Of a DNA stretch of 64,000 bases, positions 21,220 through 32,900 are shown piece after piece; within the stretch, counting starts at the first letter, position 1; each line of letters starts with the position of its first letter. The position numbers were made by a program, and so were the translations under genes. The DNA lies in NCBI GenBank assembly GCA_001599915.1, contig BCIG01000017.1, forward strand, positions 310,001 through 374,000, written 5' to 3'. This DNA comes from Symbiotaphrina buchneri (taxonomy: Eukaryota > Ascomycota > Symbiotaphrinales > Symbiotaphrinaceae). The notes below the pieces were generated by a model. The model saw only the letters and a list, made by a program, of their open reading frames with translations, ran no database searches and was not told the origin of the DNA.

Positions 21220-23973
21220 ATGGCTTCCGCCGTCGCTGAGCTGGACGCTGCACTCCAGGCGATGCAGGCACTGAAGGCTCCCGGCGTGTCTGGTTCCAAA
21301 ATTAATAGTATCACTGCGCTCTGCAATGCCAATGTTCAGGTACTTCTCCCTCCTACGCCCGTCTTGGTGCCGTTGCCGTCGGCGTCATCGTGGGCGCACC
21401 TTTCTGCTCCGCGAACCTGGCTAACACTTTCAAACCTCGCCCAGTCCGAGTCTGTCCTGATCCAGAAGATCTATACCCACTTTAAGAGAACACCGGCGAC
21501 ACATAAACTAGGCGTGCTCTACGTCGTAGATTCTGTAACTCGACAATGGGTAGAACAGGCCAAAAAAGCCGGCCAGACGGTTGGGTCTGCTGCCAGCGAC
21601 GGGACCTTTGCTGCCGGAGTGAATAGAGTAACGGAATTGATGCCTGTATTGATGTCAGATATCATACAAAATGCCCCCGAGGATCAAAAGGTACGCCCCA
21701 TGAAGCCCGCTCCATAGAGCCCTTTCGAGCATCCGATCTCTGTTACGATGGGTCAGATGGCGGGAAGCGCCTCTTTACGTTACCCGCATGATGCTCTCTC
21801 ATTGCACTTCCTGCTTCTCCTCCCGCAACCCTCGGTTCCTCTAGCTGGATTCCAACTTACATGCCCGTCTGTGTACAGGAGAAGATAAAGAAGCTCGTGG
21901 ATATCTGGGAGCGTGGTAGCACCTTCCCAGCGCAAATGCTCGCCTCCTTCAAGGAGAAATTGAACGCTCCGTCAGCCTCAAGTAAGCCCGCTCCAGACGA
22001 CGATAGGAATGGTCCGAGGGAGTCGTATTCTGATACCATTGCTGTAGATGTGCGGTCGACTACACCTGACGGATCCCCGCCGCGGGATCTTCAACAGCCA
22101 CTAGGCCAACATCATCTTCAACCACAACAAATGCAACCAGCAGCACCGACGATGGCAGCAGCGGCTCCTAATAGTTCCGCCATCCTTGCCGCCCTGGCCA
22201 ATATAGCTAAACAACATACGGGTCCGACGACGAGCACACCGGCAGCACCCGCGCCGGCACCAGCGTTCCAGGATAGCGGGAGCAATTTGACAAGTACTCA
22301 GAATGCACATTCACAAGCTGTCTCATCGTCCGTAAACCAACCTCCTGTCGTGCTGCCAAATGGACAGCCTGTAGTCATGCCAAGTGCTGGATCTGGCCTT
22401 GGCTCACAATTCTCCGGACTGAACAATTTTCTCCAGCAGAATCCTTCCAGCACCCAGGCGAATCCTCTCGCAGCGCTCGCTTCTGCCATGCCTCAAGCAA
22501 ATAGTGGTGCTGGAGGTGCCGACCAGTTGCAGCAGCAGCTGATGGTCTTGCAGGTGCTTGCCCAGCAAGGGGTCCCGCAGGATCAATGGGCGCCCATCCT
22601 GGCCGCTCTGAGCAGCACGTCCGCCGTAGGTGCTGGACCCACGCCTTTCAATCCGGCAGCCCCATCCGCTTGGCCCATGCCTGCTCAGAGCGCATGGCCT
22701 GGAAGCAACCCAACTCAGTCACGTGACTTCAATGGATATCCGGACCAGGCCGTCCGCTCTCCTCCAGGTCGCTATCGTCAGCGGTCCAGATCTCGATCTC
22801 CTTCCGGCTGGGACAGGGGTCGTGACGCCGGCGTAGCCCCCCGTCGCCGCGATAGTCCCGTGTACGGCGAGTATAACGGCGGGAACGACGACCATGGAGA
22901 TGCTTTTGACCGCAAGGGAAGAGGCCGTGGAGGACGTGGCCGTGGTAACGAGTACCGTCAGCGAAGCCCGCCAGCTGGTCGTCGTCGGAGCCCAAGTCCC
23001 CGTCGGACAGAATTGCCTCCCAGCGGACCAAAATGGGTTGACTACGACTACTCCATTGGCGAGGGCAATATCAAAGGTATGCATGCGTACATCCTCCACG
23101 AAGTGGCACACCACTGACTAACCGCTCGAAGTGCTCAGCAGAACCTTGTTTGTTGGCGGCGTCACGTACGTGCACCCCTTTCCTCTCGTACCCTGTCCCC
23201 GAAAGCTAATAGACGCAGGTCATCTGAGAGTGATTTGAGAGCCATTTTCTCGCAATTTGGGACTGTGCAGACTTGCATCGTCAACACAGACAAGCGCCAT
23301 GCTTTTGTCAAAATGATCAGCCGGAGAGATGCCGAAGCAGCCAAGGAAGGAATGGAGCGCACAAAGTCGTTTGAAAACCAGTTAAGGGTGAGTGACTGCA
23401 CATCAGATATTTCTGCGGACGAACTCTTACCCCTCACAGACCCGTTGGGGCGTTGGCTATGGACCTCGTGACTGCAGCGACTACCAGACCGGAGTCAGCA
23501 TCATCCCCATTGATCGACTCACGGAGGCAGATAGGAAGTGGATGCTGACTGCTGAGTATGGCGGCTCGGGTGGGAAGCCTATCGAGAGTGGTCTCTGCGT
23601 CGAAGAACCTGACATAGAGATCGGAGCAGGCGTGTCCTCCAAAGGTGAGCTCAACGCTCTTTCCCCGCTTCTGGCCACTTATCTAACGACTATTCTGTGC
23701 TCAGCTATCAGTCGGCGTATGGTCACCGACCAAAGTGGAAAGCAGGGACCCCGGTCCTCTCGCACTGGCGGAGAAGCTGGTCCGCGATCCCGCCGGCATG
23801 AGCAGACTGAAAGTTCGGAGCGGGATCAGGTTCCAATTGGTGCCCCTCCCGCTGTCCCTGGCTTTGGATTTCAGTTCGCGACTATGGGAAATGGCATGCC
23901 TATGTTTCCGGCCGGTTTTATGATCCCTGGCGCCTCCAACCCGCAGCCGCCACCTCCTGGTCACTCGGGCTAA
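21220..23973 (+). CDS. nrd1: NRD1/SEB1-type RNA-binding termination factor (CID + RRM)
   Basis: Binds the Pol II C-terminal domain and nascent RNA; homologues are budding-yeast Nrd1 and fission-yeast Seb1, which act in transcription termination. Exons: 21220-21339, 21445-21690, 21879-23076, 23132-23165, 23219-23387, 23440-23644, 23705-23973, totalling 2241 nt and 746 aa. The CTD-interacting domain spans about residues 1-150 (ELDAALQAMQALK; HKLGVLYVVDSVTRQWVEQA; KIKKLVDIWERGSTFP). A long Gln/Pro/Ala-rich linker follows, then an RS/RGG segment (RYRQRSRSRSPSGWDRGRD; KGRGRGGRGRG). The RRM starts near residue 523 with RNP2 LFVGGV and an RNP1-like KRHAFVKM. The family-typical WGVGYGPRDCSDYQTGVSII lies after the RRM. 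The C-terminus is Pro/Gly-rich. Nrd1 versus Seb1 mechanism cannot be decided from sequence. Confidence 0.92.
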
Positions 23974-24766
23974 GGCTTTCTTCCTTCGAGCGAAGCTTTT
24001 GCATGGCATGCTTGTCTGACAGTATCTCTCCGCAAGGTGACGAGAGGCCGCCCGGTGTACGGGCCGTCGACCTTTCCTGTTTTGCTCCTGCATCTGCGGA
24101 GCCCATAACCGTCGTCCAGGTTCTCTTACGATGCATTTCATTCCTGAGACATGGCGTTATTCCAACCAACCTCCTCTCTCTCTAGCAATTTCTTGTCTCT
24201 GAGAAATGGGCGCTCGCGACTCGCTGGGAAGATGCATAGCTTTGGAGTTGCTGGCGCTACTGGTGGAGGGGAAGTACTACATCTGTGTATACATAGTCTA
24301 AACACATGGCGAAGCAGAAGATAGCGCGTCCCGTCCACCTTAGGATTCTGTGGGGGCCATTTCACGAATTTAAGGAAGTTCAAGCTAGCACAGGACCTGC
24401 ACGTAGTCACACATAGCCCATTGTCATAGAGCCACCACCTAGTTTGTGCAAGCTGTTCCAGCTACCCATGCTGCGGCGGGCTTGAAGACGGTGGATAAAT
24501 ATCGTATATAGGAGTAAGATTGTCGAGGAAATTATCTAGGAGCACAGGATTCACCATACATCGGGAGATCCGACCCTCGCTTATCTAATCTACAAGAAGT
24601 GAAGGCATTCATGGGCCCAACTGCAACATTCCCCAACGCGGGGTTGAATAGAACCAGGATATCAATCCGAAAAAGAGAAAGCGGGCCGGCTCGCCCCTCA
24701 GGCTGCCGGTGCATGACCCGTATACCGACTTCGCAACTTCATCGGGGCGTTCGATGACAAGGGATC
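23974..24766. other. Intergenic, NRD1 to DCAF4-like gene
   Basis: 793 bp between two plus-strand genes: 3' UTR of NRD1 and promoter of the next gene. No gene or repeat recognised. Confidence 0.55.
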
Positions 24767-26581
24767 ATGAATGGAAGGGCAATTCCGGGTTATTATTTTG
24801 GTACGAAACTCCTCCTACTCCTCCCCATTAAGTAGACGCTGGAGGGACTACCGGGAGATACAACCCAGTACTGACAGTACTGACATCTGCTTAGACCCGG
24901 AGAAGAAGAAGTACTTCAAGGTGCTGCCCAATCATGCCGCCCCTCCTGGATCGCAGTACAGTCGTGAGAATGTCCGGAAGTTGAACGAAGCACAGAAGGT
25001 GGGTGTACCACTCCGGCTTTTACATTTGATATTGACCGTGCAAGAAACGGAAGCGGGATGAGCAACAGCAAGAGCGTTTGCGCCAGCGCGTGCTGCGCTC
25101 AAAGGTAGTGGTCCACCCCCTTGGCGGAGCCCCTGGCCTGCAAAGGGAGATTGGTTACCAGCAAAATACTCGTGCGCGCCGGATCAATCAAGCAGAAGCA
25201 TATGCCTGGGCTCTGGAGGGGCAAAGGCTTGTGGAGGCCAGACACCAAGCCGACGAGAGTTGCAAGCTCTCCAGCTACGATTGGGACGAGGCCGCCGGGG
25301 GATTGATCTTGGGTAGGCAGCTACGGTACAAATCATCGTCGTGGCTGGAGAGCTAACGTTGCTCACAAGGCATATCGTTCGAGGGGAAAGGTGATCTTAG
25401 GTAGAATCTGTCCACGTTGAATCCAACGATACATTTGCTAATGGTGTGGCCTTCACAGGTCCTTGACTTTGCCGAGATCGTCCATCAAGACGGCTCGTGG
25501 ACTTATGGAAGACTCGAGGTCTTTATTGGGCCCACTATCTTCACAGGTATGCTGACGCTGTGTTGACTATTGTGATTAAGTGATCTCACTCAGAATCCTT
25601 GTTGTATAGATTACATCCGTCAACATCGGCTATCGAAGATCCCTACTGTATGTCCTTTGCCTATTAGCGACAGGCACTGCTCAGCATTGCAATGCAGACA
25701 TTTGTCCATCGCTGACGCTGACACCCTGGGTTTGCAGAGCAACAACTCTAGGTGGCGTTTCCCACCCATCGATCCACCTAGCAAGGCTTCTCGATCCCCA
25801 AGAAATCGAGAGTGATAACATAGAGACTGGTATTACCATATCCGAATAGTTCTTCAAATAGATCTTCGCAGGCTCACGGCAGGCAGGAGGTATCCTCAAA
25901 CTGGAGCCGAAAGAAGACATCTCCCTCTGGACATCGGCAGCGTCTCAATATGACGATACCTTCGCCGTAGGGACATCTGCTGGCATCACCATCTTGAAGG
26001 AAGCCAGCACGGCGTGGAGTAATCAGCAGACAATGAACTACTCCAGCGATGTCTTGGCTTTGGACTTCCTTTCCGCTTCGACTATCGTTAGTGGCCTACG
26101 TGACAGTACGGTGCGACTCTATGATCGGCGAAGCTCGGGCACAGCGTTGAGACTTCGCCATCCCAGCGCCGTAACCGGCATTAGACGTTTAGATGACTGG
26201 AGGATCGTCGCCTGTGGGTTGAAAAGCAGTCTGCGACTGTATGACCTCCGCTTTCCAAATCGAGGCTCTTTGCGGCAGAAGCGTCCCACCTTGCCGGTGC
26301 TCTCTTTTCCATACCGCAATGAATATCGAGTAGGGCTCGGTTTTGATATTGATACGGACTTGGGAATTGTTGCTGCAGCCTCCGAGTCGAAACATATCCA
26401 GCTGTTCTCTGTGCATTCAGGTTTAGAGCTTCGCAGCCCTGCGTTGCAAGCTCCCTTTGTCGAATACCCCGAATGTATCCGCTTTTCGAGCATCAGCAGC
26501 CGCAGATCCTTAAACTCCTCGAAAGCCCTATCAGTAGGGTCAGGAAGCACCTTGCATCGATTTGGTTGGTCGTGCTGGTAG
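24767..26581 (+). CDS. DCAF4-like WD40 protein
   Basis: Exons 24767-24800, 24895-24998, 25045-25312, 25370-25400, 25459-25546, 25610-25647, 25738-25829, 25872-26581 are phase-consistent (1365 nt, 454 aa). It starts MNGRAIPGYYFDPEKKKYFK, the Y/F-rich N-terminal box of the DCAF4 (WDR21) family, followed by QYSRENVRKLNEAQKKRKRDEQ. WD40-type blades follow (ITSVNIGYRRSLLATTLGG; DDTFAVGTSAGITIL; VLALDFLSASTIVSGLRDST). DxR motifs stand in VRLYDRRSSG and LRLYDLRFPN, positions that contact DDB1 in CUL4 receptors (family knowledge). The function is therefore probably substrate recognition by a CRL4 ubiquitin ligase. The frame of the fifth exon is doubtful (see findings). The gene ends 202 bp from the convergent ORC5 stop. 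Confidence 0.78.
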
Positions 26582-26783
26582 ATTCCTTGGACCACCGTTT
26601 GAGGTAAGAGAAGCCGGATCGGCATGTCTATAACTCTCATCAGGACAGAAATTTCCACCCGTGTCCGGGAGACCCTTCCAGCCGAGTCAGATATTTGGAG
26701 GCTTTTCTTTTAACGTCCGGCATGTCCAGGCTCAAAGTTTCAGGTTCAAGGTGTCAGACGATGAGTAACATTGTCACGCCGCT

Positions 26784-28544
26784 CTAATCGGCCAGATGAT
26801 CCTGAATCTCGAATTTGATAGTTCTCGACACTTGGTGGATCACCTCCCAGCCAACGTTGACCCGCCATTTGGTCTGTGGCTCGAGGACATCTGCGACCGC
26901 TGAGCCAACCGTCAACAAGCGGAGGGATGCGAGCGTTGTGATCTATCTCGAGGATATAAGTCAGTAGCCGTAATAGCTGGCTCCCTCGTCGAGATGTCTT
27001 GCGCTAACCTGTGTTTGTATGTCTACAGTAGAACTCAAGGGATGGGGCAGGATTGCGTGGAAAACAGCAAGCAAACGTTCCAAAACGAACGCCTGAGGAC
27101 CCAGTAGCCTTCGGTGGAACTGACATTGATCAGTTAGATTGCCTCGTTATTGCTTTGCTGAGTATTCACTACTACAGGCCAGAAAGAGCTGAATACGAAC
27201 CTTACGCTGCTTTGCCACCTTTCCCACTGCTGTGCCGCCACCTTTTTTCCGCTTCTTTCTCTCGCTTGATTTCATGAAATACGCCTGATCAAATCGTGCC
27301 GGGTTGAATGAAGCTAGATAAGCTGCACACAGCAGGTATTTGGAATAGTATGGGAGATCAAGGTTCTCAACTACTTATGATGAGCTTATGCTTGGTCACA
27401 TGGGCTTCGGGAAACGAATGTAGTACGCACCTTTCGCGCTTGGCCCGCAGTTTCCTGAAGCCAGGTCCCGGCTGTTGGACTGAGTAGACTGCGCTATGCT
27501 GGGCAGAACATGATCGATCAAGAGGCTCTCCTCCCGGAACAATCCTCTCTGCCTCACCATGAGCTTCGAGAAATCCCGAGTGCCGTAGCTTCCTTCCACG
27601 ATAGGAGCAACGAAGGGCATCCACAGCTTGTGCGCCACCGACTGGAAGCTGACAATATCTCTAGCACAACTCTTCGCCAAGGAGTCCCAGACCGCCGCAG
27701 TGAACCTCGCCCAGACCCAAGCCGAATCTTCATCCTCGGGCTCGGCAGGTGACGGTCCATCCGCTAGACTGGGAGTCGACGGGAAGATAGACAGCGGCCG
27801 TCGCGATAGTATCTGGAGCGACTCTTCTCTGCTGTATTGAGGAAAAGCGATATGTGGAGCGCCTGCCAAGTGGACGAACCGGGCACGAGGAAATCTCACA
27901 ATAAGGAGCACCGTGAGGCAGGGAACCTGGTTGCAATAGCTTAGCAGGGATTTGAGTTGATGATCCATGAAACGTACAATCTCTCCTAGTCGTGCTAGAG
28001 CGGGCAGGAGCGTCGCTGGCGCCTCCCGTTGTTGGTCAATCCCATCGAACACAAGGACAAATCTGTCCCGCGTACTATCAAAGAGGACCTGTAACTGAGC
28101 TGACAGGGCACTGGCAGTTTCGCAGCTCTGCTGCGGTGACTGGATCGCGCTTCCTAGCGTATGGCCAACTGCTGAACCTTCATGGCAGCAGCTAATCGTT
28201 CGCTCGAGAAGATGCCGAACCGTTATACATTCACCGCACTTTATGATCGCATGGGGTACCCCCATAGCACCCAGTGTGTCTTGCACTATAGCGGTTTTGC
28301 CTGTATTCTGCGGCCCGTGGACTACCACGACAGGCGGAGATGGTCCACCAGGCTGTATGTGACCTCAGTCAATACCATCTTGCGAAAATAAGAAGCATTG
28401 CTCACGCACCTGTAGAGTATGCACAAGTCGGCGGATCTGATGCTCTCGACAGCTATACTGTCCCTCTAATGTCAGGACGCCAGCTCGTGGAGCGTTGAGG
28501 CCCATGATTCGGCCAGGTCCAGTGTCGATATCACCACCAATCAT
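26784..28544 (-). CDS. orc5: Origin recognition complex subunit 5
   Basis: AAA+-like ORC subunit that helps mark replication origins and load MCM. Exons on the minus strand: 28410-28544, 27978-28352, 27431-27926, 27201-27370, 27009-27119, 26784-26942. The 51-nt intron 27927-27977 is a multiple of three and open, so a naive model would include it. With it removed the protein is 481 aa. Walker A GPQNTGKT lies at residues 58-65 and Walker [10 protein letters not shown] near 142-150. The lid region [17 protein letters not shown] and the C-terminal ORC5 domain are typical ([73 protein letters not shown]). The start at 28544 is preferred; 28505 is in frame as well. Three MCB boxes lie about 420 bp upstream. 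Confidence 0.93.
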
Positions 28545-29942
28545 AGGGGTAGCTCATGGTCTGTACACTCTCCTTCATATCATCATCACCACACCCATGT
28601 CATGACTTGGTACTCGCAGTGCTGGAGACAGACCACGAGTGTTCGTAGAGACAGACTCTCGATCTGGCTGTGCAGCATCCAAGATACTTGTGTTAGACAC
28701 TAAGAGGCTCCACCGCTCGGTTACGAGGATATAACGGAACACACTTTAGTGATTCACGGACGCTGGCGGCACCATGCAAGCGCAGTCCACGAAAAAAATT
28801 TGGTTGCCAGTGACGGTGAGTAGCACAATGCTTGATGACTGAGGACATTCCACACGATATTGGACGGACCAAATACCGTGGCAGCATTAGTATTTTTGAC
28901 CTACGGAGTACGAGGAGAGGTCTAAGTGGTACCTTAGTACCTTACAAACTGCGTGTGGGGCACGACGCGTGACACGCTTAGCTACGCGTCAAGCACGCGT
29001 TCCGACCGCGTCATAGAGTGTTTCTGGGCTTGCCGGCTTCTCAGGGAGCTTGGCTCAGTCCGGAGTCGACCATGAACTCGTCCGCAGTCCTCCATTACTA
29101 TTAGACGCCTTTAGAACCCGCATGCAGGCCACGCCAGGATACCATCTCCCCTTTTACTTTGTCTTCAGCATCAATTGGGGATCCCGCCACTTGTCCTGTC
29201 AATCTTGATTTCAATACCTGTCTAGATCTAGAAACAGCGAAGAAAGAAAGCAATTCGATGCTGTTGCAGCGCCGGATAACTTGGCAGTCTTAAGACTGCA
29301 CAAATGGAAGCCAAATGACAAGAAACTGGTTCAATAAGGCCATGTGAGCCAGGATCATATGCAAGAAACGAATGCTGCGCAAGAAAACAAGAAGACCATG
29401 GTAGGGATGATTCAGACGTAAAACAGAAGTCTATAGGTCCAAAAGCATGCAATCCATCAATCCATCAGCCGTTGCCAACTGCAGTCTTCAAGTATGGAAA
29501 GAAAGGTCAAGGTATGCTGCCTCTAGATCTTCCGCCGATCCGCAAAATCGTCAGCTGTGGCTTCCGTAAATGTACAGAAGCCATTGGCGACTTTTGAAAA
29601 CGCCTATCTTCACAATAAGCCAAGATGGCGTGAGCCAATGCATCGCTCCTAGATTGTGATGTGTGTCCACCGAAGGATGCAGAGTCGTAATGCGTCAATC
29701 GTTTTGAAAGCCAGCTAGAACCGCCGAGCTAGTGTAACAGAGGCCGTGGTGTGGTCGTGAAAGACGTGCGTTTGATAAGACAACGGTGGAAGGAACATCT
29801 AGTGAACGGAGAGCAAGCAGTCTGTTCGACTAGACGAGGTGTCCTGACGAAGCAGCTTGCACAGAGAAAAATTCGTGATAGGGGCGTAATTTCGTCACCT
29901 TCGTTCCGTCGTCGTCAGGCTAGTACAACAGCGCGAAAGCGC
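28545..29942. other. Gene-free interval upstream of ORC5
   Basis: 1398 bp between ORC5 and PUF4, both on the minus strand. It contains the PUF4 3' UTR, a TACGGAGTA word at 28902-28910, and the ACGCGT cluster listed separately. No coding gene is supported. Confidence 0.6.
28965..29000. promoter_or_regulatory. Cluster of three MCB (ACGCGT) boxes upstream of ORC5
   Basis: Perfect ACGCGT palindromes at 28965-28970, 28984-28989 and 28995-29000, followed by a near match ACCGCGT at 29005-29011. ACGCGT is the MluI cell-cycle box bound by MBF (Mbp1/Swi6-type factors), which switches on replication genes at G1/S in yeasts (established knowledge). The cluster is about 420 bp upstream of the ORC5 start codon and faces no other 5' end, so ORC5 is the natural target (inference). 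Confidence 0.65.
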
Positions 29943-32900
29943 TCAGAAATAATTGAAGCCGCTAGGTGCTGTGCGGCCAAAAGATGGGTGAGGCTGTTGC
30001 ATGGCTGACAGCCCCCCGGAATGGTTCAAACCAATGAGAGGGTGGTTTCCGAGATGAACCGGTTGAGGCTCCACGAAGTTCGCCGTATTAGCCAAGGGAG
30101 TCCCTCCGCCAAAGTGGGAATATGTGCCAGAATTCCGACTGATGGTGTTGAGGCTGTTACTATCGGAGCCTTGTCTCTGACGCAGATTGGGGCCCATTTG
30201 TCCTTCCAGTGATCCTTGCCCAGTCACCGCGGTATCTGCAGAGGTTACAAAGCCACCGGAGCTCCCAGCATTACCATCAAGACCTTGAATCTTTGATTGG
30301 ATCCGACGACCGTAGGGCGTTGTGCGGATGGCAGGTAGCAATGGCTTGATACCCTCGACCAAGCGGGCCTTCATGCCAGGGGCAGCAAACTCCAACTGGG
30401 GGCGAAAGTGAGCAACATGCCCTGCCAGCAACCAGGGGCCAAAGGATATACGCACAGCAGTTTGGACAACGTAGTTCCCGAACGGATCACGAAGCAACTT
30501 CTCCAATTCGCCAGGATTGAGTAATTCCTCGACAATCATTCGCTTGATATCTGCATCCGCGGTTCTCAGACACTAGGAAGCACAGTAGGTTAGCGGGCTG
30601 CAGGACATTAAGAGCGCGATGTGTACCTTTTCGATGACATTAGAGCTGAATTTCTGCTTCGAGAGAGCAGGGATATTCCCCAGCAACACCCGATACATGG
30701 GCTCAGAGAAGATACGCTCACCCAAATCGACTGTGGACCGTTAGCTCAGGCACCAGAATCACTAGGTGCAGTCAACTCACAAATGTATTGCACAACATAA
30801 TTTCCAAACGGGTCCTGAACCAGCGGAAACATATTGGCAGAAATATCTCTAATGAGCTGCACTTTCTGCTCAGGAGATGCATGATCAACACATCGTTGCA
30901 GCACACAGCATCCATGGCGGTGAGTTCCAACAGCAACACAATTGCGTCCGACAGAATTGAATATGAACTAGCAGTGTCAGCATCGATTGCGAACCAAGAG
31001 TTTCTGCAACTATTACCTGAGAGTCTTCCGAAGAAAGACGATTCAGGCACTTTTGGATCACATGGTTTCCATTTAGATCCTGAATAAGTTCCACAACTCT
31101 ATCTTTTAAGGCATGTATCACCATTTGCGTCTGTTACAACAGTAAGCGAGTGATCTTCGTTCGACAGGGAGACGTGCGATCCTCACTTGTTCAGCGGTAG
31201 AAATGGTATCTATCATTTTCTGCAGCGCCCTGGTACCATGCTGGTTTAAGGCGATCCTTACCATCTGTGGAGCGGCATTTCGGATTAGGGCTGTACGTTG
31301 CTCATCATTTGCATATTCTAGCAACTTCTGACAGAGGTAGTTGCCGAAAGGATCTGTCAAGAGTATTAGTAGATGTTGGAGACGCGGAGTACTATGACGC
31401 GGTGGGACTCTACCTGTCATAAGTTCGATTACGTGGTCTTTCGTCTCTGCAAATATCATTTGAACATGTTCAGGAAGTCGTTCTTCCAACTTCTTCTGAA
31501 GATACCGACAACCATGCTGATCTTTGCAAAGCATGTATATCTCACCCTCCAAGTGCTCAAGGGGCAAGTTGGCGAAACGCTGATATTCTATATTTTGTTC
31601 GCAGTCAGCACGACAACCTCTATGTAGACAAGTAGAGCTATTACCTTCTCCGTTCAACGCCCGCCTCTGTTGGATGACCCGGGCTTGACTGTCGGAGATC
31701 CGGCCCATCTGGCCGTAGATCTGATAGTTCCCGAAGCCAGCGTGGGCCTGATACATAGGAATTTGCCCAGGCACCTGCACAGGAGAGCTTCCGAAACTCA
31801 ACATTTGCAGCCCGTAACCCCCGTAGAAAGCTGGATTGGGGTATTGGGAACCACCAGGGGAAATAGACGCATTGGTAGGATTGTCAGTGGGCCCACTCAA
31901 TGGGGATGGGCCGAATGCTGGTGCGTTAGCGTGAAGTCCATTGTGATTCGGTTGTTGCTGGATTGGCGTGGTGTCTTCGTGTTTGTTGTCCTGGGTGAAA
32001 TCACGACTATTGCGATTGCTAAATACACCCGGAGGTACACGCCCCAAGCTCGCATTATGGTTGTGGAGATGCTGTTGAGCATGGGCATTGGCAACCGTTG
32101 CGTTGCCCACGGTTTCTCCCGCACTCTTCAACGTCGGAATATCATTTGTTGAATAGGATGACTGAAGTCTGGGTGGGGCCGGGTGCGATGGGTTCATAAT
32201 AGCGACGTCGCTGAAAGGTTTGAAATTAACCTCGAGAGAGCGTCGGTTGGATGCTTGGACTTTGCCAGAAGCCTCATGGCCAACTGGAATTGGCCGACTA
32301 GCGCCACCGTTCAAAGACCCATTCCTCGAACTGCTTTCTTGCATATTGTAGCTGTTGTAGGGTAGGCTACTCTGACCGGCACGATGACGTGGAAAGGTAG
32401 GCCAGGTCGTAGATTCGGCTTCGGGTGCTGGAGACCGTGAGAGAGCAAGGTCTAGTGCCGCAGAAGAGGCAGAGAGCTGTATAAATATTAAAACAAGCAC
32501 AATGAATAGAAGTGTGAAGACATTTACCGTGCCAGGGAATTCACCACGGCGCACCAGTATTGGAAATTTGTCATCCGTCGCATTCATTGTCAGATAGTTT
32601 TTGACATCTGGAGATGTGGAAGACGCCTCAGTTTTTGGCTTTGCAAGGCGCTCCTCGTCATCGCCGAAGAGAAATTCCGCTGTGTCGATCTGACCAAATG
32701 ACAGAGAGGTTGCCATTTGGTTTGGTAAGTTGTTGTAACTATGCGTGCCAGTGGTGGGCATGGAGTTCCGATTGATCCTAGCAAGCAATCAATGAGTGAG
32801 AAAGCGTCACAGCTATGAGTCAAACTTTGCAGGTCACATGTGCTAGCGACAATTGACAATCGGGAGGGTGAGAGATTGAATAGAGGCAATTGACATAGTT

